A stretch of DNA of 64,000 nt from Dermanyssus gallinae (lineage: Eukaryota > Arthropoda > Arachnida > Mesostigmata > Dermanyssidae), in the NCBI GenBank assembly GCA_003439945.1, contig QVRM01001384.1, positions 409,001-473,000 of the forward strand, given 5' to 3'. Positions 10,851 through 22,245 of this stretch are shown one piece after another (position 1 is the first letter of the stretch; each line of letters starts with the position of its first letter). The notes under the pieces were generated by a model. It was not told the origin of the DNA. It made no database searches and worked only from the letters and a program-made list of their open reading frames with translations. A program made the translations under genes and the position numbers.

Positions 10851-13430
10851 TTCTTTTTTTTTTCAATTTCAAACGTGGTTTATTTACGGAACTGCATTTC
10901 ACAACGCTTAAGTTCTCGGCAAATAAAAATAATAAAAAAAAAACATGATTCAAACAACGAAATAGAAAATCACTCTCGACAAAGTCCAAGGAGTGCTTTT
11001 TATAAGCACTTTACACAATCGCCGTGGTTATTGAGTATCACAAGAACACCAAAACAGCAGCTGGTATGTTTGATTGAACACGAACAACATGTAAGGCTAC
11101 ACACTTTTAAATATTCGCACAAACGAAGTACACTTCACTAGTACAGCATATTCAGAATTCACAACTATGTGTAAAAACAACGTTTAAACATTACTATCTA
11201 AGCCGAGTGTGTGCCCCTATATACAGAGCACTACCATCCCAATTCCGAATTTACCTAGATTACAAGCCAGATTCTGACTGTGAAATTAAAAGCCACCGTT
11301 TCAGTTCACGAACGAAGAAATGTTTCCTTGTTAGGCATCTAATGTGTTTGGGAATACACGTCCAGGTTTTCGGAAGACGGCATGCAAGTGCGTGCTGACT
11401 AGACTTCAGGGACACCGAGGGCACTGCAAAAGTTGTTGCACGCCTAGTTGATGTTCGGCTGAGGGTAGGGATTAGTGGAAATGCGACTTCCGTGGGCACA
11501 ATACCTTGCGAAATGTTGTATGTTAACATTGAAACCCTTAGCGTGTAAATGATTTCCACAGTAAGTAGATTAAAACGATTAAACAAGTCACGGACCGAAT
11601 CCCTTCGCTTCCTTGAAAAAATTGCTCTAAGTGCATCATTCTGTATCACTTTGGCTCTCCGGAGAATTCCATCGTAGCCACTACCCCAGAGAAGAATACC
11701 ATAGCACTGGTAAGAATACGGCTTTGTATACCATAAGTAGACCCTCTATGGGGACCCCAATCATTTTCATTCTACACAGCGCAGCTATTACTACATAGCA
11801 CTTAGGTGCAATATAATCCAAATGAGGATGCCACCTCATGTTTTCCTGGAGAACGAGCCCCAGGCACTTAGCAGTATGCGATAGCTCAACGCTCTGTGTC
11901 TTGAGTATTAAGTTGTCAGGTAATGCCAGTTGCCTTGGCGATGAACAAAAAATTATGTAATTCGTTTTACTAGCATTGACAACTAGTCCAAAGCTGTTAA
12001 AAATGCGAATTATGTTATCAACCTTTAAAAACGACTGGTGCAAGTCCGTATTAAAATGTCGATGATTTACTCCGAACAGTAGCGTAGTGTCATCAGCAAA
12101 AGCAATAGTTGAGCCAAGATTTGGCTCCTGGATGCTTAATAGAATGAGGTTCAGAAGAATAAGAAACTTAAAAGGTCCAAGAACCGAGCCTTGAGGGGTA
12201 CCAATGTCAAAGTGCTGCCAGGAGGACTCCATTTGACCAGCTCGTACCACCTGTCTCTGTCCTGATAGATAAGATCTAACCCAGGCAACAGCCTGCGCGG
12301 AGCAACCCAGCTGAGCGAGCATTTGAAACAGAAGGGAACGATCAAGGCAGTTAAAAGCAGCCGACACGTCGAGAAAAACTGCGAGACAAAACTTATTGGC
12401 CTCAATCGAATTTGACACCCGCTGCCATAAGTGGGCCAGCGCAAGGTCAGTCGACCTACCCCTGCGAAAACCGAACTGGTTAGGCGAAAGGAATTTGATC
12501 GACTCTAAATATCGATCTAATCTAACCAACACCAGTTTCTCGATAACCTTTGAGATATAATCAACGACCGAGATCGGTCTATAATTGGCTGCGCGGTTTC
12601 GTTCACCCATTTTTTTTAAATAAAGGAAACACCGCCGTATCCTTCAACCGTGATGGGAAGCTCCCAGATTCAAATGAACGATTTATAATGGCAGCTAGAG
12701 GTCCTGCAATTGACGGAGCTGCCAGCTTTAACAGTTTTGCAGGCACTCCTATGAAGCTTCGACTCCAGCTTGCTTTAAGACTAAGAAGGACACCAAGGAC
12801 CTCAGGAACAGAAACAGCAGAAACTGAAAACACACTGCCATTTTTTTCCCATACCTCGTCTAGCAAAGTGTCTATATCTCTGCTCTTTTCGAGGTGAGCG
12901 ACCGTAGTATTTCCTAACGTGGTAAAGTGACGGTTTAGCTCGTCTGCAATTTCAACTGGGTTTTCTAGTGTTTTATTCTCGCCAACTAATAACGTGGACG
13001 GTGAATCCACTGATTCAAGTCGCCTACCACAGATTCCGTTGATGAATCTCCAGAGTTGAGCGGAGTCATCGCGCAAGGAAGCAAAGCAATTGCGGTAGAA
13101 TGCTGTCCTCGCGGCTCGAATTGCATTGAGGTAGCGGCGACGACTGTTTAAATAGAAAATTTTAGAATCTATCGAATTTATCTTACGATGTCTGCGGTAC
13201 AATTTATTAACTCTGCAACGCAGTCGTCGTAAACCTGGAGAGAAAGAAAATTGATTTCCCTTGCGGGAACTATCAGAAGCAAGGGGATCCACTAAATCAA
13301 ATGACTTTTCGTACATAAGAAGCAGGATTTTACAGAACACATCGAAAGCCGAATTTACGTCTATTGCATCATAAACTGCTAACCACGAGACATCTTGTAA
13401 GCGATATAGAAACAAATCAATTCTAGCTCC
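10849..13430 (-). mobile_element. 5'-truncated Jockey-like LINE inserted in copy A
   Basis: Minus-strand element absent from copy B. From its 5' end (13,415) it reads the ORF2 linker (FLYRLQDVSWLAVYDAIDVN), RT entry (NYRPISVVDYISKVIEKLVL), palm (FLDVSAAFNCLD, GTPQGSVLGP), the catalytic box FADDTT at about 12,090-12,107 and a C-terminal domain to about 11,260. Frames change at an A/T run near 12,610 and again near 11,690, so it is not functional. The 3' end (low coordinate) has AATAAA near 10,878 and an A-rich run at 10,849-10,865, as expected of a poly(A) LINE. It is inserted in the RT region of the older CR1-like relic. The missing 5' end reflects truncated reverse transcription. Confidence 0.85.
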
Positions 13431-13439
13431 ATTGTGACT

Positions 13440-14480
13440 TCTACGTGGGTTCTAATGGTACAGACGTTTTCAGATGTCGAGAACGTATCCGTTGGAATGG
13501 CTCAAGGGAGTATCGCCTGCCCGCTGCTGTTCAATATATTTATCAACAATATATTTGAAGTACCAAATACGGCCGACTGACCTTATTTGCTAATGACACC
13601 ACAGCACTCTTTGTCGGCGATTTCCCACAAGAGGTAGAACAGATGATTAAAGAAGATCTTAAGCGACTGTCAGATTGATTTCGAGCCAATGGCTTTTTTG
13701 TGAATTGATCTAAAATTGGTTTTATCCAGTTATTATTGCTTATATAGATAGACAGGTTTTATTATTCTCATGAGTGGCTTACATTTGTACATAGGTTCAC
13801 AGCTCCTCAAAGCCATCAAAGGCCAGTATGGAGTGTTTATTAGAGGTGACTTAAGTTTTAACAATGAAGCGTTTCAATGCGGAAACCACACTCTTGGCAT
13901 GATTAATAAGACAAAATTATTTGACGTTGTCTTGGGTTGCAGGTTATCGTTTGAAACCTATACAGATCACATTCGTAAAAAAAGTTGCAGGGAGCATCGC
14001 TGTCCTGCTCAAAAGCCGTAATATTCTGCCCCGTGACTGTCTGTTCGCCATGTACTACCCCTACGTCCATAGTTATCTGACCAACGCAGTTGAAATATTT
14101 GAAATTACTTCTATGCGTTCTCTATGTCCGTTACATCGCCTGCAAAAAAGAGTCTTGCGCCTTGGGATTTTAACCATGGGAGTCCATGTGTTTGAAATAC
14201 GTAGATATGTCGATTCTGCCTTACCCTCTGCAAATAGAGATGTCTGTCGATACTGAGATTAAACGAACCGTAATGGGACTTCATCTCAACGTGCTTAACC
14301 TTTCCCAGTCGACATCAATCATGAACACACGCACAACTTCTGATCTTGGCGACAGCTTCATGTAGCCAATCTCGTTTCTCAATATCAAATTTCGGTGCTA
14401 CATATTTGAACAAGCTCCCTACAGATGTGCGCGCAACCTTTTCTTTTACAATATTTAAACAAAATGTTAAGCAATTCTAT
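13440..14480 (+). pseudogene. Old CR1/L2-like LINE, 3' part (copy A)
   Basis: Continuation of the element at 9,990-10,850. The RT block MAQGSIACPLLFNIFINNIF lies at about 13,495, and the catalytic FADD region is degraded near 13,585 (PYLLMTP). The C-terminal part is at 13,900-14,250 (NILPRDCLFAMYYPYVHSYL) and GATYLNKLPTDV at about 14,395. A 100-base insertion splits it at 13,739-13,838. The 3' tail ends in A/T-rich sequence near 14,550. Confidence 0.65.
13739..13838 (-). mobile_element. 100-base LINE/SINE tail insertion in copy A
   Basis: Present in A and absent from B at the matching point (about 50,325). On the minus strand it carries the same tail as 17,835-17,905 plus: gaggagctgtgaacct, then gtacaaatgtaagccactca, and ending in aataataaaacctatctat. 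Insertion of only the 3' end of a retroposon explains it. Confidence 0.7.
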
Positions 14481-14590
14481 TAAGGTACCTTACTCAAATA
14501 TCAGCCAAACACGATAATAATCATAATGACAATAAATAAAATTATAATAAGACATGCAATACAAGCACTCCACACTAGCCTTTCATAGTT

Positions 14591-14660
14591 TTGAGGAGCC
14601 GTGAACCTCTGTACAAATGTAAACCACTTGTGATCATATTAAAAGCTGTCTATTTACATA
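14591..14660 (+). repeat. Tail repeat family member (copy A)
   Basis: Reads gaggagccgtgaacctctg then tacaaatgtaaaccact, matching the tails at 17,835-17,905 and 13,739-13,838 (minus). Copy B has it at 55,475-55,545. A shared 3' end of a short retroposon family is the simplest reading. Confidence 0.55.
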
Positions 14661-14990
14661 TGGCACATGTAACGGCTGCTCGTGAATCACATGGAGGTTC
14701 CCAGTTGCGCAAATATGGCACTTTTGTTTACTCACACTTTCAATCAGACAAATTATTTTTGTCACTAAATCGACACTACAAAGCCCCGTCTCCTGCCGAC
14801 CCTTTCCTCTCGGTCGAGTTGAAATGGGAGTCGCGCATCTTTCGAGGGGGAGCATGTCATGCAAGAGCTGGAGCACACAAAAACTGACTCCTGCAGCGTC
14901 GGACCAACTGGCATACATCGCAAGCGGTACTGCAAGGCTGACGAGGTCAGACGAAATAATGTGCTTGGTGATCGGCAGAATCGGAGAATA
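14640..14990 (-). repeat. Paralogous segment pair, member 2 (copy A)
   Basis: Minus-strand partner of 9,205-9,491, with a 94-codon open stretch containing MYASWSDAAGV and LERCATPIS. The copy B version at 55,530-55,870 is also open over most of its length (MYASWSDAAGVGFCVRQLL). Retained openness in both copies is mild evidence for coding. Confidence 0.45.
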
Positions 14991-15179
14991 ACTTTGTAGT
15001 ATGGGAGGGCAGTAAGAAAAACCTCACTAGTTAGTAGAATATATTACTCGCGGCTTTCAGACACTTGAGCCTCTCTTGAGTTCCTCTAGCATTCGTCTAG
15101 TGAGGTCAGTCCTGCAGGAAAATCAAATCTGCACTGACGACGGCGTTGTAGAGGTGAAATGCTTTTTACATACGGGTGG

Positions 15180-15530
15180 AGTCGAGCCCGCTTTTAATCT
15201 CCGTACCTAGCTTCCTTGCGAAGTGGAAGGCCCTAAGGGTGTGGAACAATTGTCCGTGTATACAAATGATGTGCTATTGTATGGAGCGTCAAGATTCCAA
15301 GTGTGGCGACCGCTAGAGGGTTTAGGTATGTATGTATGCAAAATGAGGCAATGACCTCTTTCGTTTTAATCGGACCGACCCTCAAATACGCCAAGTGCTT
15401 TAGGTATCTGGGTGTCATAGCGTCAAATATCGGTTTTTTTAGAGAGAACCTGAAACGCGTTGATAAGTTCACTGATACCCCTGTTTACTTTGAGTTTAAT
15501 CGCACAGGGAGAACAAAATAGCATCAATAG
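15180..15530 (+). pseudogene. Possible RT relic (copy A)
   Basis: Plus-strand translation around 15,250 gives SVYTNDVLLYG, resembling an RT Y-A-D-D-V-x-L-Y box with the first Asp changed. About 15,380-15,470 gives AKCFRYLGVIAS followed by a short linker, resembling the K-x-L-G-V block that follows RT. Frames differ between the two blocks. The copy B equivalent is 56,100-56,345. Confidence 0.35.
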
Positions 15531-15869
15531 AGCTTCCTCAAAACAGGCGCCGTCGGAAACGGCATTTAGATGAACATCGGCCACACCATACGTCATGTGG
15601 TGACGAAATTTGCTGTTCATGGATACCACCACGTCGCATCTTTAGCAAGAGGTACTACGAATCTAAAGCATCCTGCATATGTGCTCGCTGTGAGGCCTTC
15701 TGCCTTTAGTACCATGCGGCAGATTGTTTGCAGTGTTTCAAGCTCTTATTAGTTTAGCCTAAGAACTATGTAAAATAGACTGCATTTTCTATTTCTAGCA
15801 AAGGTAAATAAATAATAATTGATGAAAAAACTAATACCAGTGCACTCTTTCTAAATAGCGACAACGCGA

Positions 15870-16120
15870 ACGTTGAACTACACACAAAATATCGTCAAAG
15901 CGCAACAAAATATCGTCAAATCAAATTGCCAAGGTAGATCGTGTAAGCAAAATGTTTTTGTGGCAAACGGCCACGACACTGAGAACTAAAAACGCGGAAG
16001 GCGGAAATGTCCGATTAGTTGTATGAAACTTGGTAACGGTGTTTGAGATGTAATATGTTTTGTAATATAACGGTGTTTGATGTTAATAATATCCCCTCTG
16101 ACAAAAAGGTGCATTCTAAT
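15870..16120. repeat. Block at distal end of duplication (copy A)
   Basis: About 250 bases starting with two copies of aaaatatcgtcaaa and ending ggtgcattcta. The B copy (57,190-57,428) is flanked on both sides by pieces of one RT, while this copy is not. It has no open reading frame. Confidence 0.5.
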
Positions 16121-16323
16121 TGATTATTATTTTTATTATTTGGGAAGTAAGAATAAAGCCACAGCTTCTACCACTTGGATGGCGGAGCTACAGAGAACCA
16201 TCACGTCTGTCCCGGGGTGAGAAACAACCAGTAAATTCAGCTAGCAGAGCGACTCACGTACATACAAGACTCACGCCTTAGACCTACTCGGATCCCCTCA
16301 CAAGAGCTTCGTTAAGTCTGGGG

Positions 16324-16545
16324 ATGTCTAGTTCGTCAATTAACATCAAGGCTGGTGTACCAATTAAGCTTGAGTCCCGACTGGGACTCGATTTTAACAC
16401 AGGGCTTGACGGAGTCACGATTCCGTTGTGGGCCAACGGTGAATGTTTGGTAATGCACGCCACAGTATCTGGCCCAGTGGTCCTCGTATCTGAGCATCCA
16501 GAAAAAAAGAGGAAGCCCAAGCAATACGAACTGAAGACGAGATAA
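16324..16545 (+). pseudogene. Retroelement nuclease-like domain fragment
   Basis: An open stretch of 73 codons reads DGVTIPLWANGECLVMHATV and then ends in EKKRKPKQYEL. This parallels the longer minus-strand frame at 59,836-60,430 (RPDGLTPTPFERGRMLVWDA followed later by EANKCRKYSGV). The D-G / W-D-A-T arrangement suggests a PD-(D/E)xK-like core; here the Asp of W-D-A-T is His. No RT adjoins it. Flanking 16,130-16,320 and 16,560-17,180 show nothing else I can support. Confidence 0.45.
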
Positions 16546-17186
16546 ACCTAACACCTATTGCCGAAATATTATTTGTCATTAAGGACAATGAGCTCGGTGA
16601 GCAAAGTAGCGTTTGGCAAAAAACAACACGAGCAATCGACGCAAAGGCGAATTTTTACTGCAGATATTGTCATAACAACCATAATAATAATGATAAATGT
16701 GCTTTTAGTAATATAACATAATACAGCTGTATTGACCAACAAAAAGGCTGGGTGGGCAGGATACACAGGAACTGTAGGAACTAGATGGAAGCAAGATCGT
16801 ATGTCAGGCTATGGTACTCCCCTCCTAGAATATACGCACAAATATTCCACGAAACCCATTTCGCCATACGCCAGGCAAATATATTTTAATTTTCCCTGTA
16901 CGCGCGACGAGTTTAAGTGCAATCCGGAAGCGACCCTTTAAACTCACAGTTTAATCTGATGTCAAAAATACGACGGGGATCGAGATAAGTTCCCTATGTT
17001 ATGGCGTTCTAGGAGGTTGGCAAACTAGGCCTCATGTACTCGTATTATGGACGCACTCGTGGAGCACCTCACCAGAACAGTATTTAGAGGAAGTGCAGTC
17101 CGCTGGCTACTGAATGTGTTTATTTACATTTCTAATGAGATCATTTTAACATGTTAACTTCAATATATATAATCACATGATAATTC

Positions 17187-17480
17187 CGAGCTCCATTAAG
17201 CACCAAGCTTGTTCGGAGCTCTTTTTTGTGAGATCCCAATGTATAAATTATATTTGCTATTTTCACCTATTTATAATGTGTTGTGATATGGTTTGTATTA
17301 CTCAATTTACATTTAACCAGATACCAGAGTTTTGAGATATTGCTCTCTAAGGTCGCATTTGAATTTAAGCAGAGACTTTTTCTGCCTGACGGAGGCCGGT
17401 ACTTTGTTCCAGTGGGAGACTGCGACGTTTCTGATCGATAGCTGTGACTGGTTAGAGTTGTGACAGAATAAGCAAGCTAG
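17187..17480 (-). pseudogene. 3' end of a CR1/L2-like LINE
   Basis: Minus-strand translation from about 17,470 gives SIRNVAVSHWNKVPASVRQ then KSLLKFKCDLREQYL. This is the W-N-x-L-P type C-terminus shared by CR1/L2 ORF2 proteins. The 3' untranslated part contains an inverted repeat (gagctcc, about 20 bases, ggagctc) at 17,187-17,223, like the 3' hairpins of this group. No start codon or RT remains. Confidence 0.55.
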
Positions 17481-17834
17481 ATGCGTTACCTCTTGAAAAT
17501 AAGGATGTTGCTGATGTTACCAAACCAGGTAAGTTGCATGCTCTAAGGACTATACGCTTAACTGGCGCTATATATAGTTGAATTTACGCATATGTGATAT
17601 TAATGATAAGGCGCCTAAAAATAAAATTAGGCAGTTTCTGGCAGCATGCGTGATATTGACACTGAGCTTAAGATTTGCTGTAGTTTAGCCGCTGAGCCTA
17701 AGTTTGCTGTGAAATTATTTATGCTCTAAAATTTGCGAAACGGCGGCCGACGAGAGTTAATCAGAATTGATTGCATATTGATAGCTTTGGCTGTTATGGC
17801 CATTCTCTCTGATTCTCTGCATTCCAAAGCGAAA

Positions 17835-17905
17835 CAGCTTGAGGAGCTGTGAACCTATGTACAAATGTAAGCCACTCATAAGAATAATAAAACCTATCTA
17901 TCTAT
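17835..17905 (+). repeat. Tail repeat family member
   Basis: Reads gaggagctgtgaacctatg, then tacaaatgtaagccact, and ends with aataataaaacctatctatctatc. The terminal tatc repeats are typical of LINE or SINE 3' ends. Near-identical to the minus-strand insertion at 13,739-13,838. Confidence 0.6.
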
Positions 17906-18009
17906 CAATGTTAAAAAGATGATTCGAATCTTTGACGTCGCAGATTGGTCGGCGGTAGCGCACGTGCCCTATTGTCACCAGCACGCAGCCTAGCGGTCTC
18001 CTCGGTCAT

Positions 18010-18670
18010 CATGGTGCACGTTGGATTGGATGCTTCATTGGCCTACTGGCCTTATCAGTTATCAGCGGCGTAAGCCGTTGTGGTTCACATTGGCTTGGGT
18101 GTTTGGTTGGTCTACTGACGCCATAATGGATTGGTCTATTGACGTCACCATCTGTTGGCGTCTCAGTGACTGGCAGTTCTGTTGCTACGCTGTGGTCAGC
18201 TTCGTTACAATATGATTAGTTCGTAATTAATTTAATCATAATTGGCAACGTTGCGCCAGTCAAGCACATGCACACATGTAACGCGTGCGTGTATTGCCAC
18301 GTTGTACGTTGATCTATTTGTGGCTTGTCCGTGAAAGATCCGTCCGTCCATCCTTACGGGAGGGATCCGGTATGTCCCTAGTCTAAAGGTAACTAGATGC
18401 TCATAGGTTTCCCGGTTGCACGGGGGCTACACGCAGGATATGCAACACGACATACTCTACGTTCCACGTACACGCAGGCGCTGTACGTAGAGTAGAGTGC
18501 ATGCAGGAGACGCACGTCGAGCAGAGTGCATACATGAGACGCACGCCAATAGGGTACATGCAGAGCACGCAGGTAAGGGTATAGCACATGCAGGGCAGCC
18601 GGCATGCATAGTTACACAGAGATGAGAGAGGGAAACAACAGCAGCAGCAGCAGCAGTAGTAGCAGCAGCA
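18010..18670. repeat. Imperfect minisatellite and CAG run
   Basis: At 18,020-18,175 a GT-rich motif around tggattggtctattgacg recurs imperfectly. At 18,480-18,600 a motif around gtgcatgcaggagacgcac recurs about four times with divergence. At 18,638-18,670 there is a run of cag/tag triplets. Nothing coding is supported. From 18,830 to 20,630 I see no gene or clear repeat apart from the AT run at 20,559-20,580. Confidence 0.5.
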
Positions 18671-20558
18671 AGAACAACCAGCACGTTGTTAATTGCACGT
18701 GAATCAATCGATTGTCTCTCCGCGCGCCATTTTGGAAGCTTTGGACGCTCAGTGTCCCCAGTGCCTCCCAATGAGTCGGTCAACAATCGTCTCTTAACAA
18801 TCACCGGTACTACTCTGCCGTTGCTACCAGAACTGCTGTAATAATTTAACTACAACAATTAGTGCCGTCTTAATTACCACGGGGTGGCTGTCATTAATAG
18901 CGTTCAACTAGGTAAGTAGGTGTCCTGTTTCTATCGTTATTACCACCACTGAACGGCAGGGATTGATTTTTCTAATGTCATACTCTTCTTACGTTTCGCG
19001 ATGCCAGAGGGACATTCGAGCGAAGCAACGAAATAGGGAACGAAGGTGGAGCATATAGTTAATTGAGTGAAACTACGTATAGATGAGAACGGCTAGCAAA
19101 CATCCATCCACCACGTCCGAAACGGTGTCGTCGGGTGACTTAGCATTTTTGACCTAAATGCCAATTCTTTTTTGGGCTTCTTTCAATATGCATTCTTTTC
19201 TATGCACGCAAATGACATTGATCTTGGAACGTCGAATGGCTAGATGACAATTGACTATATTAAATGACTAAAAAAACAAACAGTAGCAACACCACCAGCG
19301 GTGCTCACCTTACCCAAGCTCAATGTCGCGTGCAGCCAACTGCACGATTATGCCACTCGTGATCTGAAACACGTATGGTTCCTTCGTGAGTTCTCTTAAC
19401 TCGACATGCACAAATGCAAGATGACCAACATCTGAACAATAGACAGTACGCGTACCTGGCAAATGCTCTGGGGCCACAAGTTACGTGCAGACACTACTAA
19501 GAATGTAGTTAATGGGTATCACGTGGTCACTCGTATGGTAGACACAGTTCGTACACAAAGAGTTGATGAGCAGAAGCATAGGCCGATCGTTGTACGACAC
19601 AAAACGAGTGGTTCACTTCGGTAGCGTTCATTTTGTGCACTTTAAGCCTGTTTTCCCTATATTTATAGACACACACGTTAGGCGTTATTGTACCTCCCGG
19701 GTCCTGTGACGTTGGATGGTGGATTGGCACAACCTGAACATCAAATAAATCGAGTTAATCGAGAATGCAATTCTGCATTGCATTTACTGTGTACAACTGT
19801 AACTTAATTACGTGTGTTTAAAGTCTAAAAATACGTTTCTCGTGCACCTATATGGAATACAATCATTTTGCGTGTGTACTTGTATGTGGAATTCGCCATG
19901 AGTAACCCTCTTTCTCTGGGGACGTGATTCTGTTGCCGGTGCCAAAAATTATTTTGATTGGTAACCACAAATGTGCGTAGAGGGTCAGTGAAGTCAATGT
20001 ACTTGATAACCAACTCCTGTCTGGCTATAACCGTCTGTCACCAGAGCCGCTTCTTGCACTGGCGACGGCGTCAGCAAATACCTTTGTTGAAAAAACGGAA
20101 GTTGTCAAGCCGATTAGCATGGGATCGAGTTTGAGTTGGTTGAGATGAGTTTTGTTCTTTTTTGTTGGCTCTATTAGATTTGGTTGAGCATTGCCCTAGT
20201 GCTGCATTTCTCGGGAGAAGAAAGTACACATAAATCAATTGTATAAAACGGCGTGGAAATGGCTATAGAAAATAAGGATAGTATGACGGCAGATAGTAGT
20301 AGTTTCTCACCGGTCAAAGGATTAAGAGCAGGTGCGCTCTCGTATGCCTCAAACTCCTTACTGCAGCCCCTTCCTATAACGAACAAATAAGTAATGCTTG
20401 CCGAGAGCTCCGTAATCAGGACCGTCGCATAACGGGTAGATAGACAACGCAATTTTAGCCGCGGGCAAAAAGCTGCTTACTCGCGTCTTTATTTGGATAT
20501 GTCAACATATTGTCTAACTGACTGTAGAGTATGCCATCGGCCTTTGCGGCCAGACCGC

Positions 20559-20580
20559 ATATATATATATATATATATAT
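20559..20580. repeat. AT microsatellite
   Basis: Eleven AT units upstream of the first coding exon of the zinc-finger gene. Confidence 0.95.
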
Positions 20581-20723
20581 TTAACGATATATACATAGAA
20601 ACCGGAACTAAAGGGATGATTTTTGCTTTTTTGTACAGCTGCTTATAATCCGCGAAACAAGTGAATTTGATTCTAAGCGTGCGTCACAAGTCCGTTCATC
20701 GCGTTAGCCAAATCCAGAATAGG

Positions 20724-20846
20724 ATGGCGTGCCAATCCAGTCGTACCAGACCGTTGACGCTGGCAGCCATTGGCTCTACTTCAAAAGGGTACCATCGGCC
20801 TACCGAGGGTTGGCCATTTATGGACACTATCGAGCATCCGTACGAG
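20724..20846 (+). CDS. Zinc-finger gene, first coding exon
   Basis: ATG at 20,724 opens 41 codons ending TIEHPYE at a donor (TACGAG/GTAAGG). HPYE is the usual lead-in to a C2H2 finger, and the finger itself starts the next exon, so the join is well supported. An acceptor (tttttgtacag, ending at 20,637) lies upstream. The frame has a TAA at about 20,646 between that acceptor and the ATG, so the region before 20,724 is probably leader. The sequence is Arg/Ser-rich with no other motif. Leaves in phase 0. Confidence 0.6.
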
Positions 20847-21127
20847 GTAAGGCCTTGAAGATCTTGAAGGAGGACTTGCTTCCGTAGGTCACAAGTATGC
20901 ATTCTCTTCGAAAAGCTAGTAAACTTTGACCTCTGCGTCTCCAGTCAGAAGTATTGGGAGTTTCGAAATGGGCTGAAAGCGTAGATAGCCAGAGTAGCCG
21001 ACAAATTTGACAGAATGTTTACGAGTTTGAAATCATTCATGTTTCTTGGCTTTTGTGCTAAATGCTATATGTTGTGCTCTCCATAACATTTTTCTTTTTT
21101 TGTCTTTTTTTCCTCAATCTTTTGCAG

Positions 21128-21250
21128 TGCCTTATGTGCGGCGAAATACTTTGGACGGACGCCTGTATACAAGAACATGTTGGTCGTCACTCGTACGAGC
21201 CGAGTCCGACTGCAACCGACCAGAACCAACACAAACAGACGACAAGTTCG
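21128..21250 (+). CDS. Zinc-finger gene, exon 2 (C2H2 finger)
   Basis: Excellent acceptor (a long T-rich tract then TTTTGCAG, ending at 21,127) and donor (AGTTCG/GTAAGT). It enters and leaves in phase 0 with 41 open codons. It begins CLMCGEILWTDACIQEHVGR followed by H: a perfect C-x2-C-x12-H-x3-H finger (C42, C45, H58, H62 from the first ATG). A Gln/Thr-rich linker follows. A single finger of this kind could bind protein, ubiquitin or nucleic acid; the sequence does not decide. The next intron (21,251-25,023) contains an LTR element in antisense. Confidence 0.78.
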
Positions 21251-21675
21251 GTAAGTTAAGTGTCGTTGACGTGTAGTTATTATTACGAACGTGTGTGTAC
21301 TTCGTGCGTCATTCGCCAGCCGTACTGACGCGAGTACGGCACGGAAACAGATTCTGCCCTGAGATTCACTCCTCGCGTCGTTGTTAGAGGCCGGCTGCGG
21401 AATCGTGATTGTTGCCAGATAGACCCACCAGAAGTTCTCGCAAAAGCAACTGCGTGCAGCGGGGTTACGCTTTGAACGTTTCGTGGCCAACCTACGCGTC
21501 CAGATAGTGGTCACATTTGAATTCCTAAAGCGTAAAGGGCATCACTTAGATTCGTAATCGTTCGGGAGGCTGGCCATTCGCCTATCTACTTTTCCGGCTG
21601 CAATGAACTAGTTATACTATTTGTTTTGAGATAGTGCAATTCTTTAGGTGAAAACCTGGCGGTTATTAGTATAAG

Positions 21676-21677
<2 letters not shown>

Positions 21678-21720
<43 letters not shown>
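21678..21720. repeat. AT microsatellite beside LTR
   Basis: About 21 TA units ending 10 bases before the LTR that begins at 21,730. Confidence 0.95.
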
Positions 21721-21723
<3 letters not shown>

Positions 21724-21729
21724 AACCGA

Positions 21730-22113
21730 GTAAGGGCCTCACTCGGGTGCTAGGAGGAAAACACGAATAGTGACCAACACCACGACTGTATGCCTTTATT
21801 CTCGTCCAATACCTCTACTGCGCCGGTACAGCACCGCCTCTCCGGCCTGTCTCACACACAGCGATCCTTCTCCGACCGCGTGTCAACACCGTCTCTTGTT
21901 ACTCACCTTAGTGTCACCAGTTCTTCTACCGGCAGCACTCTTGGATCACAGCAACGATGTCACGTCGGTGCTATTGCCGCAGCGTCTTCCCTCTCTGCTA
22001 AGGCTTGTTGATTCTACGTGCACCTATACCAGCAGACGTCGCTAAGCTATGCCACTCTCTAACTACATACCTGCCTAACTTGCTTAATAACAATGATATT
22101 CTACAGCCTTACA
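21730..22113 (-). repeat. LTR (3' LTR of antisense element)
   Basis: 384 bases matching 23,897-24,244 at about 90% by eye, starting taa(a/g)ggcctcactcgg and ending ctacagccttaca on the plus strand. The ends are short inverted repeats (TGTAAGG against CCYTTAC). It has a 39-base internal segment that the other LTR lacks. No target duplication is evident. Confidence 0.85.
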
Positions 22114-22245
22114 TTCGGCCATTCTGCTACAGTCGCTGCCCTCAGCGACTATAACTTTCTCCCATTATCGTCGAAGTATACACATTCATTTACATGAACA
22201 TATTTTTAATTTCTCTCTTTTTTTAAAGTTGCATTTCCAAAAGAG

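Larger units (their letters stand above)
1..16120. repeat. Segmental duplication, copy A
   Basis: This stretch is repeated in the same orientation at about 39,890-57,428. Landmarks match base for base over long runs, for example 7,200-8,340 against 46,646-47,760 and 9,000-9,650 against 48,400-49,060. The left end lies outside the window. The right end is near 16,120, where the shared sequence stops after a run reading ggtgcattcta. Differences are mostly small indels plus a few larger insertions: 1,131-1,470 and about 1,500-1,700, 10,849-13,430 and 13,739-13,838 are present only in A. Substitutions are a few per cent by eye; I did not compute an alignment. Confidence 0.95.

Noticed and set aside
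18393..18804. Cys- and Tyr-rich minus-strand frames
   Set aside because: They arise from an imperfect minisatellite and a CAG run.
21065..21514. 149-codon minus-strand frame over exon 2
   Set aside because: Overlaps the well-supported plus-strand zinc-finger exon; read as an antisense shadow.
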